NCBI RefSeq assembly: GCF_963675165.1
Contig: NC_087377.1
Coordinates: 16,555,518 to 16,619,517 of the forward strand
Length of the DNA: 64,000 nucleotides
Source: Halichondria panicea
Taxonomy: Eukaryota; Porifera; Demospongiae; Suberitida; Halichondriidae
Direction of reading: 5' to 3'
Within the stretch, counting starts at the first letter, position 1, and each line of letters starts with the position of its first letter. Both the position numbers and the translations under genes were made by a program. The notes under the pieces were generated by a model. The model was not told where the DNA came from, did not search any database, and worked only from the letters and a program-made list of their open reading frames with translations. Below, piece after piece: positions 12,273 to 22,200 of the stretch.

Positions 12273-15200
12273 TTATTTCCTCACTTGTCCATAAGCTTCA
12301 TTAGACTCCAATTGAATGTCTTGTGTTTTTGGTGTCATTGGTAGATCAACTTCCTCGTATACTGGACCAGCTGGGGCTATTGGAACTTCATTGCCTGACA
12401 GTTGTTTATTTGCTGAGCCAAATCACAAATGCAAGATATGATACATGAAGTATAACAAGTAAATTCTACCTACTTTTTCTTTTCTTTGTGATAGTGACTA
12501 CTAAAATGACGACCAGTACCATCACTATAGCAAGAAAACCTCCAGATAGAGCAGCAACAATCCATGCACTAATTATTGGCACACCTATGGGTCAATATGC
12601 AGCATACAGGCAGGCATTGAGACATAAATGAACTTACACTCCAATAGAGCCGGGTCAGGATCCCATAAACCAGAGTTGTTACAAGTGGCAGTCTCTGTAC
12701 CCACCAGTGAAAAACCAGGGTCACATTGGAAGGTAATGACTGAGCTCTCGGTTTGGTCAGTGTTGGTGAGCAACACTCCATTAAGTGGAGGGATGGGCAG
12801 GACACAGATTACTATAGGTGAAGGAATGGTGGATCCACATAAATAAAATAATATAATTAAAGTATGGGTTAACAGTTGCGTAAGCTCACGTTCACAAAAT
12901 GCTGTTTCTCCATCAAAAACACCTGTAGTGCTGCTACCATCTCCAGTGCAAGTCCTTGTGTTGTTACCAACCAGAACAAACCCAGTGTCACAACCGTGGT
13001 TAGCCATTGCATTGAAAGCATAGTTGCCCTTTTCATCAGAAGTAGAACTACTGTATGTCACAGAGCCATTGGTAGGAGCAGTCAAAGGAGGACAGGTTAT
13101 AGCTATGGTGAAATGAATCAGGAACATGCAGTAATTATATGTAGACACTGTTTTGGAGGTTTCCATGGGATGTAGAAGCCCAAAGGCACTGATTTAGTAT
13201 CCCGAGCATAGTGAGGGTACAAAGGGCTTCTAAGTCACATATAGACACCGACAAAACAGTTCTAACTCATTTACATACTATAGTCGCATGCGCAAACCTT
13301 GCCCTCAAGGCTTGACTATACAATACAATTACTTTACTATAGGTATACTATATAAGTCCCATAGTATACCTCCCCTGAGGCACTTTTCCTATCTACTTCC
13401 CATGTAGATCTTATATCAACTAGTGTCTAATTAAACATAAAGAAATCATAATTATACATTGGGTAAACAGTAACATTTTGTATTTATTTGGCTCACATTC
13501 ACAAGTTGCTGCTTCTCCATCAAAAACACCGGTAGTGCTGCTACCATCTCCAGTGCAAGTCCTTGTGTTGTTACCAACCAGAACAAACCCAGTATCACAA
13601 CTGTGGTTAGCCATTGCATTGAAAGCATAGTTGCCGTTTTCATCAGAAGTAGAACTACTGTATGTCACAAATCCATTGACAGGAGCAGTCAAGGGAGGAC
13701 AGGTTATAGCTATTAATGGTGAAATGAATCAGGAGCAGTAAAATTTATACAATAGTTAGACACTCTTTTGGAGGTGTCCATGGAATATAGAAGACCGAAG
13801 GCACTGATTTAGTATCTCGAGCGCAGTGAGGGTAGTCACATGTGGACACCAACAAAACAGTTCTAACTCATTTACATACTTAGTCTAGTGCTCATGTACA
13901 AATCTTGCCCTCAAGGCTTGACTATACAATATGTACTATATAAGTCCCATAGTATACCTCAGGCTCTTCTGAGGCACTTTTCCTATGTATACTTCCCATG
14001 TAGAAATTATATCAACTACTAATTAAACATGAAGAAATCACAATTATACATTCATTTGTGTAAACAGTAACGTTTTGCATTCACTTGGCTCACATTCACA
14101 AATTGCTGCTACTCCATCAAATACACCGGTAGTGCTGCTACCATCTCCAGTGCAAGTCCTTGTGTTGTTACCAACCAGAACAAACCCAGTTTCACAACTG
14201 TGGTTAGCCATTGCATTGAAAACATAGTTGCCGTTTTCATCAGAAGAAGATGTCACAGAGCCATTGGTAGGAGCAGTCAAAGGAGGGCAGGTTATAGCTA
14301 TGGTGAAATGAAGCAATCAGTATGACTAGCCTCGATTCAATGACCTTCTATTAACTTACCATTACAGACGACTTCATCAGTTCCAGATAATGAAACTGCA
14401 AAGCCATTCAAGCAGCTACAGTTGAATTGTCCCATGTTATGCAAACAAATAGAATTTTGACCACAGTTGCATTGTATGGGAGATAATCTCATGCCTCCAG
14501 GGTAACCATAAGAAGTGAAAGAGAATCCATACACTGAAACACCTAGAACGGCTGAGCTGTTTTGATGGTGGATAGAATGAGTTCCAGGAGACACACTCAT
14601 TCTACTTATGTGGCCACAAATCTCTCCACTTGAACAGACAACATTCCTCCAGCCAGTAACAATGGAATTGTCTAATAATAGTTGTGCAGTTTGAAAAAAC
14701 TCAGAAGAAACATACACCGTGACATAGTTGGATACGAAAATAGGAAACGCTTCAACGAAGTAGTTATTTGTAAACTGCTCAATTGGAGGGATTATCATCA
14801 TGAATGGGTCTCCCATACCATCACTCGCAAAACCATACGCATACTGTGCGACCAGTACTGGAGAAGTGGATTCAATGCTACAGAAACTGTTAATAGGGAT
14901 TTCAAATTCTCTGAAGCTCCCTCCACTCTGTAACTGGAATTCACTGACTGATACAACAGTGTTGCAGTTCACAGCTACGCTTGCTGCTCGGGCACTAAGA
15001 ACACGAACACGTTCACCAGAAGATCTACCCTCGAGAGAAGCCACGAGGAATTTTGAGCCCCATGTCACAGTCGGAGGCACTTGTTCAACCAAGTGATCAC
15101 AGCCGCCTATACTTGGAGGAACATTAGCACAATCAGATCCACTAAACACAGACAAAGGTTTGGAGCTAGTTATTCTTGTTCCTGTGAGATCATTAACACT

Positions 15201-15819
15201 TTCAATCTGATATGTTTCCATACTATTGAGTGTTATTGTTAAGGAATTGAATTTTACAACAGTTTTATTTTCACAAGCCACCAACAAAATCACACTAGGA
15301 AAGCTACTACTAACGGTGTCATAGGAGATTCCATAATACTCGTATTCATCCACTGCCATTTCAGAACATGGTAACGCTAAATAAGCATCTGCAGTAAATG
15401 AACTAAAAGATATCCCATACAAATTGATGTTTCCATCGGCTTCAACAAGGATCCCCTTGTTCCTTTCATTGACAGATAAAACCTCAAAACTGGATGGAAC
15501 GTTTGCCCTAGTGGAAGAGTTAGAAATGTTCCCACTGATATTAATTGGAGTGACTGTGAAATTAACAGCACTTGACTCTGGGTTTGTAATCAACAAAAAC
15601 AAATCGTTACCCAAATTTCTTGGGAAACCAACCATGAATTTCTTGCCAGCACTTGATGAGGTCTCATCTAGGATTAATGGAACAATCAAGGATTACATGC
15701 ATAATAATTACAGACTGCACAAATTCAGTCCTACCTGTAATTTGGCCATCACATGACGGAGCAAATGTGATTACAATTATTGTTAATGCCAAAGTAGATC
15801 TAGCAATTTTATAACTCAT
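12273..15819 (-). CDS. Receptor copy D: IgGFc-binding, EGF, four sushi, one membrane helix (intact)
   Basis: Eight exons give an open frame of about 815 residues: 15819-15735 signal peptide; 15667-14360 IgGFc-binding domain and EGF; 14297-14094, 13709-13497, 13102-12890 and 12811-12638 sushi modules; 12584-12474 membrane helix; 12412-12273 tail. All internal joins are phase 1, so modules can be added or lost without breaking the frame. The first three sushi modules are nearly identical (ITCPPLTAPTNGSVT, then HSCDTGFVLVGNNTRTC); the fourth differs (VICVLPIPPLNG). The helix GGFLAIVMVLVVILVV is followed by KKRK, giving an outside N-terminus. The short tail has two YxxV motifs (YEEV, YGQV). IgGFc-binding domains occur in secreted mucin-like and adhesive proteins, and sushi/EGF modules are binding modules. 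I infer a cell-surface recognition or adhesion receptor with unknown ligand. It is the only undamaged member here. Confidence 0.85.
13146..13258. repeat. Foldback repeat in receptor D intron
   Basis: Lies between the third and second sushi exons. The inner arms AGAAGCCC and GGGCTTCT surround a core with GAGCATAGTGAGGGTA. A sister copy is at 13756-13862 in the next intron, so the repeat was duplicated along with the sushi exon. Confidence 0.65.
13756..13862. repeat. Foldback repeat in next receptor D intron
   Basis: Partner of 13146-13258, with shared segments such as GGCACTGATTTAGTATC and GTTCTAACTCATTTACATA. The right arm is shorter. Its position relative to the sushi exon is the same as in the sister copy, which marks the exon-plus-intron duplication unit. 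Confidence 0.65.
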
Positions 15820-16480
15820 TATTTCTAGCAACTGGTTAATTAACGGATTTAGTCTAGTATATAGATGTAGATAAAAGTAAAAACTGCTGTAACACTGAAC
15901 CGCATTTGTCAAACTCTTGGTCATCACTGTTCCATTGAATAGTGTGGTTGAGTAAACCGTGGTCTGTGGTTTGTAAGCACTGACCTGTGTGTGCATGCAA
16001 CTGTTAATACGACTTTAATAGATAGTTTTGCTACTGTAACTTGTACACAATATTTGCAATGCTAACGTGCATGCCACTGTACACAATACACCTGTTACAT
16101 TATTTCCACTCCTCTCTCCATACGATTATATAGCCTCTATACCAGATCTACCAGCTACTAGACATTGACCCTCACAACTATGTTTATGTTGTGAAGGCAG
16201 GATTTGAGACGGCCATCACTCTATTCACTAATTAAAGCATTGCAGCTGGACAAGTCAAACGAGGATACATAACAGCACTTAGTACAAACTCAGCAGATAA
16301 AGCAACTCACGACAATGTTAGGAGAACAAATGGAATGTTGTTCATTGTAGTGTGCCCACCCAGCTCTTTGAAAGATTGGTATCTACATATATATAGACAA
16401 GAAAAATAGAAGGTTATCAGTTAAAATTAATAGCTATAGTCATGAGACCCCAGACCAACTAGATCATTCACCGGCTAGCA
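15820..16480 (-). repeat. Duplicated 5' flank of the receptor family (copy D)
   Basis: Close match to 3919-4580 over several hundred bases, including GAACAAATGGAATGTTGTTC, the TAGAAGGTTATCA block and CATGAGACCCCAGACCAACT. It probably holds the promoter of the intact receptor. No TATA box could be assigned with confidence. Confidence 0.7.
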
Positions 16481-16642
16481 TCCATGCACAGTCCTACAAT
16501 TATAGGGGGGGAGACATGCAGACTCACAGCTAATGCAGAGTGAGGAATTAAAATTAATTAGCAATTTATAATAACACTGGATTGAAACTCTCCACTGACA
16601 ATAATTATTAGTAAAACCAGTAGGTTTTACATAGGTTGGCAG

Positions 16643-16700
16643 TAGTTGGGCGGAGCCCGACCGTCCCTGACGGGAGGGACGGTCGGGCTCCGCCCAACTA
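16643..16700. repeat. Near-perfect hairpin, TAGTTGGGCGGAG family
   Basis: Two arms of 25 bases are exact reverse complements around a loop of about 8 bases, so the 58-base element can fold into one long hairpin. The ends (TAGTTGGGCGGAG) match those of the element at 1412-1463. The GC-rich arms stand out from the AT-rich surroundings. Confidence 0.85.
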
Positions 16701-17525
16701 GATTGGCAGTGGGTTTGCCCGTGTTTAGCAATATTTCAATTATTTTGACTCATGTTCAAACTGTTCTATCTCTGCAGGGAAAGGCCACATCAAGGAACTG
16801 GCTAGACAGATAGTTTATTTAGCCTTTTCTCTCTTTGTATCTCTCATTTCATAATCCATGAACATTTTAATGAATGAATATTGTCATTTTAAAAATTGTA
16901 CTATTTTGACGTTTCACCGCTCTTTGTCTGACTGACTAAGTAAGTAAGTGAGTAAGTAAGTTTCTTGCCCAGCATTTGCTCCAAGTACAGCCATCTCCAG
17001 GACATTCTGCACAGGGTTTCCAAACGACTACAACCTGGATTACAAAGCGCTTCTTCAGATTTGCGATTGCTTCCACGAGGCAGATGACCTCTCAGTCTCT
17101 ATTTCTCTTACCTAGACAATTCCGCCATCTTTAATGACTCAGCAATTGCGTTGTGGCCAAATAATAGATAGGCGTGGCTAAGAAACCGTGGGGGGCCTAA
17201 AACGATCAGTGCTGTGCTTTTCCAGAGCCTGAGGTGTTGCTTTTCTTCACACTGTTTAGCTCTAGCTCCCTTTCTCTGACAAGCATGCTATATGCACTGG
17301 CTAGATATCATGCTCTTAAAATGGCTGTCATTTAACACAAATTCAACATATCAAGCAATTAATAATTATTACTACATTGTATAATTATTAGTCCAGAGAT
17401 ATTCGAGAAGATATCTGATTAGTCCTGTCTTCTCTTCTTGAACTTCTGTACTGCCTCTTGACGTTCCACTTATGCATGTCATGATACGTAAATTTATACT
17501 TCTGTACTGAAAAGGAAAGGGAATA
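16701..17525. other. No gene recognised
   Basis: Contains GTAAGTAAGTGAGTAAGTAA near 16937 and a less AT-rich stretch at 16970-17100 that is open on both strands, but I recognise no protein in it. It lies outside the left inverted repeat of the candidate transposon. Confidence 0.4.
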
Positions 17526-17800
17526 CGACTAGAAAAACATTTGCAATGTGAAAAATTGCTAGGATTGGCCAGGGGAACCACAAAAAAGTGTGGAAACAAG
17601 AAATCAGACGAGAGCATAACTCCAATCCGTTACAACGTCATGAACATGTACAATACATAGTATATAGACTGTGTTCCAGATCCATCTACCAGCTTCCATC
17701 CACCACATCATTCCATCATAGATAATAGAGCACAGAAAGGGATTGGAAACGTAATGATATTCATAGCATTCTTGGTTCATATGTGTGTCTCCATCACGTG
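17526..17800 (+). repeat. Left inverted repeat of the candidate transposon
   Basis: Outer block 17526-17640 and inner block about 17705-17800. Both blocks are present in reverse order and orientation at 25040-25460. It includes CACGTGACC at about 17795, which pairs with GGTCACGTG at 25048. Confidence 0.75.
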
Positions 17801-18892
17801 ACCAATTAATGGTGGGGATTTAATAGAGTTACATGACAGGTGGCAATGGTTTAATATTCCTATGGCAAGCAGCAAGCTAGTCTCCAGGCGCAGGCTAGGC
17901 AGAAACAGTCACTGGTAGTACTGCAGCAAGTGAGCTTGATTACCAATATCTGTGGAAAAAATTGTGGCAGTGCTTGCTCAGGGCCAGGGAGACTTATCTC
18001 AAACTGTGATCGATGTTTCAAGGTGCAGCTCAGGAGTTGGCCAAGATTGAAATAAATGAGAAGAACACCATTACTACTTTGTTCGATGTATGACGGCACT
18101 AATAAATATCTAGACTGGATGTCAGCAAGAGATGGAACCTGTGAACAATAGCAATAACAAAATTGTTACCATTAAGTTTACCTTTTCTGATACGGAATCA
18201 TTGTGATCATTGTGTATGTGTGCACTGTTGGGCTGGTTTTGAGCCTTCAAGACCCTAGTCGGTGCCTTTCAGCATTATTACATTTAATTTACCAAACGTA
18301 AACTGTCTATGTTCCATCAGTATTACCTACACATACATACGTACATGTACATGCAGGACATTTTAATGTTGTGATCTCTCAGAGTATTTACATGTTAATC
18401 TTTATTAACCATGCATTTCTACAACCACTTCTTAGCAAATGAGACTCCTTAACACTTGTTCTTAATCATTTGCAAGGTCAGGAAAACTCCACACAGCAAC
18501 CAATGATTCTGCACTGATTTACTGTTACAACTGGTCCTTAAACATGTATTTGGACTAATCAACAAGACAGTGCAACACAGTGCTGTCAAATGAACCTACT
18601 CTTGTTTCTAAAAATGTACAGAAAACTTTAATAAAGTTCTAAAAACTCCACAAGTATATTGTAACACTTTGACTCTCTACTAACCTTTCTTCATAGAGGT
18701 TTTGCTGCAGAAAACAGAGATTTAACACTGGTATAGCGCACATAAGATGATTGCGGGGGTGGCTACACAGTTGTGTGGTCTAAAGCAGATTCATAGCCAT
18801 CCAATTGTCAAAAGAGTAGAATAGTAAACAAACAATTAACACTTGTAACCGCGAGACACGCATGACACAGCTGCAAGATGTTAGCCTCGATC
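17801..18892. other. No gene seen inside the left end
   Basis: Non-coding by eye, with low complexity in places. It could hold subterminal sequence of the candidate element or old host DNA. Confidence 0.4.
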
Positions 18893-18994
18893 CCAGGCCT
18901 TACTTTTTCTTGCTGTTGTCACTGTTCATCTATGGAGACATCGTGAGGCAGCAAAGAAAGAAATGGGCGTACAGTTAGAAAAAGTAAGGCCTGG
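18893..18994. repeat. Miniature inverted-repeat element (CCAGGCCTTACTTTTTC ends)
   Basis: A 17-base arm at 18893-18909 is repeated exactly in reverse complement at 18978-18994, giving a 102-base element upstream of the helicase gene. Confidence 0.75.
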
Positions 18995-19198
18995 TTCGGG
19001 AAATCGCGTGATCCACAAGGATTTTTATGAACGTGGGCGATATGTAGCCCACAATCTTGACGTAAGATATTCACCCACGCTTTCATAGACCGGCTAGAAA
19101 TCTAACTTGCCAGGAACCAGCGTGGCTAGGCTAGCTAGCCTGGAGCTCTGGAGGCAGCCTAGCTAGCTAGCTAGCTAGATAAAATAATCCTAGACAAC

Positions 19199-21611
19199 AT
19201 GCAGCCTATAGTTCAGCTATACAAGGCAACAAGCACTTCTGTTATCAAGTCAGAAAGTAAGTTTTGTTCATTAACTAAGGCTATAGATATATGGCCTGGC
19301 ATATAATTTTGTACTTGCATGACTGTGCTAGATATATAATATACTAGATCTAGTCGATGTTTCCCTGGTGGTGAAAAAGTAGACATTGTGATATTTATAA
19401 TAATGCTCAGCAGACTTGCGCAATAGTGACACTCTAGTAAAATTTGAATGTGTACATAGATCTCTAGCTACCTGTACTCTCTCAGTTGATAGCCTACTAG
19501 AAGGTCTCCATCAGTCAAACATGTCCTGTGCTGTAGCTACAGGTAGCTGTAGAGATAGACCTAGATTGACAGAAAGTAGTGACAGAATTGTGCTAACAGC
19601 ATTAGAGAAGTACTTCCACTATTCGTCTCTGAGACCTGGTCAGCTAGAGGCAGTGCAACCTGTACTTAATGGTGAAGATGTTTTCATAAGGATGGCAACT
19701 GGTTCCGGAAAATCTTTGTGTATGTTTCTTCCCCCGTTGAGTTCAAGTGACACGTCGGCTGCAGCTGTAGTAATCAGCCCTTTGAATGGCCTAATGGAGC
19801 AACAAGTGAGTTCAGGTGGTTGTTGAAAGATGTTTTAGCTTTGTGTTTTTTTAGGTGGGGCAAATCACCAGCATAGGAGTGAGTGCAACTCTGGCAACAA
19901 AGAGTAACTATGATGCCGCTGCTCAAGGAAGTTATAGATTTGGTAAGACTTTTATATATGCATGCATGCATGGTTATGCATGGAATCACTTTCTACTGGT
20001 ATATAGTTTTTATGTCTCCTGAAACGGCTGTAAGTGCACCATGGCGTCAGTTCTTTACAACTCCTTTCGCTAAACAACACCTTGTTCTAGTTGCTGTTGA
20101 TGAAGCTCACTGCATCACTGATTGGTTAGTTAACAACTATTTCCAGGGTAGTTATGTATATAAGTACTTCTTGTTTAATTAAGGTGCCGCTTTTTAAGTT
20201 TTTGAGGCTATAATTATAGTATATATGCAAAGCCAATGATTCCTTATATGGGAGAAATCTCCTGGTGGCACCTTATTAGAAGGGGGCCTCTTTTAGAAGT
20301 AGTGCGGTATATAATTTTCTTCTTAAAATAGGGGGAAGTCATTTCGGCCTGCCTTTGAGAAGCTCGGTTGTTTGAGAGCTTTAACAAGAGTGCCTTTCAT
20401 GGCTCTAACTGCTACAGCTTCAAGTGAAACACAAGATGCTATAGTAAAGTCTCTCCATCTCGTACATCCAGTTTTTGTCTCCCAGCCACTGGATCGCCCT
20501 AATATTTATGTGTCTGCTAGTCCAATTAAGGCGTTAACTGTGAGTATATAATTATATATACCTTAATGAAACCTTTATGTTCTAAATACTCTATAATTAT
20601 ATAGACTGACTTAGCTGGAGTGAGTGGAATTCTTCGGTGTGCATCTCCAAACAGCATCCCCAAAATCTTGATTTTTGTTCGTACCAAGAATGATGCATGT
20701 AAAGTGTATGGTGTCCTGAACACAGCTGCTTACTGTTCTAAATATGTTGGAATGTATCATGCATCACTGACAAGCCAAACCAAGTTGATAATAAGGACTG
20801 ACTTCCAAGGCAACACACAACTCCGTTGTCTGGTGGCAACTGTAGCATTTGGAATGGTATATTTTAACAATAATACCAATGTAATTAATATTCTTTTCTT
20901 ACAGGGGATGGACGTTGGAGACATCAAGGTAGTTATTGTTTATGGTGCCCCAAATGGAATCAATGAACTGCATCAGGTAACTATAGCTCGTGTTTCTTAG
21001 TGTGCCAAATATTTATGATAAAACTTCTGTTTATATAGCTTTTTGGGCGTGCCGGAAGAGACGGAACTGCTGCCCGCGCTCATGTTTTCTACAGTAACAA
21101 ACAAAAGAACGTAAATCCAGTCATCGAAAATTTTTGTAAATCGAAGGAAAACTGTAGAAGAAAGTTTATGTTGTCAGCTGTAGGATGTTCCCATAGTGTA
21201 GCGAGGAACACGTCGACTGATACCAGTAATCATAATCCATGCTGCGATGTTTGTGATCCTAGTGTTTGTTCTGCTCATATAGTGTGTTTACAGCCTGTTT
21301 TGTCATCAGCAAGAAGACCCAAACGTCGGCGTGTAAGAGTAGCCTCACCGGAAGATAGCACAAATCTAGAAGAGAAGCTCAGAAAAGTACGGGATGATAT
21401 CATTTTAAAACACCCTGGATTTCAAATGTTAGGTGGCGAATTCGTTTTATCATCATCTGTACTTAAGGCGATGTGTAAAGATGTGCAATTTATAGATTCG
21501 GTTGAGTACATAAAGGAACGTTTTGGTGTGAGACCTGAATTGTGCGATGAACTATTTTCTGTAATTGAGAGTGTTTTTACTACTCCATCGGCTAGTAAAA
21601 GGCTACACTAA
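19199..21611 (+). CDS. RecQ-type SF2 DNA helicase
   Basis: Eight exons (19199-19256, 19414-19805, 19855-19942, 20007-20124, 20332-20539, 20605-20856, 20905-20976, 21039-21611) give 586 residues with every phase matching. Helicase motifs appear in order: motif 0 (LRPGQLEAV), Walker A (MATGSGKSL), motif Ia (VVISPLNGLMEQQ), DEAH box (VDEAHCITDWG, then SFRPAF), motif III (ALTATAS), motif IV (ILIFVRTK), motif V (VATVAFGMGMDVGD) and the arginine-finger motif VI (LFGRAGRDG). A Cys-rich zinc-binding part follows (CKSKENCRRKF, CCDVCD), then a basic tail. No HRDC domain. RecQ enzymes unwind DNA 3' to 5' using ATP, in the nucleus. The convergent DUF6589 gene and flanking inverted repeats suggest it is transposon cargo rather than a host BLM/WRN relative. 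All motifs look intact, so it may be active. Confidence 0.9.
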
Positions 21612-21751
21612 TTTTTATTCTTTTTATGTTTTGTGAATAATTATAATTATGGTGATCAGGTGACATTGAAATGAAAACACATAGCTACATGTATATAGCT
21701 AACGGAACAGTATTTAAAACAACATCATGGGAAACATTGTACTCTGTATGG

Positions 21752-22162
21752 TCATATAACATCAGAAAGTTCATAGTCACTAGCCACTTCTCTCTCTGTG
21801 CTTATATCTGTTTCATCCACTTGTAGATGTGCTTTCTTAGACAAGACGTCTTTCAGCCAAGATGTTGTGGTCAATTTTTTCCAGCCTACTTCACTATTGT
21901 CAGAATGTACTGGAGAAGATCGACTGGGAACTTCTTCTGTTGTTTTTCTGTCGGTCAGATCTTTGGCTATTTTCAGTATGTCCTGACTTGCATCTCGAAC
22001 AGTGTGTGATGTAGACTGTCTTGATGCCCCAAGTACTGTGTCTACCCGTTTGGCGGCTTCCATCAAGAAAAGAACAGCTAAGGATACATCTTCAACATGT
22101 TGAGGAGTAAGGTTTCCACCAGATGTTCTCAGTGTCTGCTTGAATATCCTATATACACCGTG

Positions 22163-22200
<38 letters not shown>

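Noticed and set aside
16970..17100. Stretch open on both strands and less AT-rich than its surroundings
   Set aside because: Could be an exon fragment, but no recognisable protein, start or partner exon was found.
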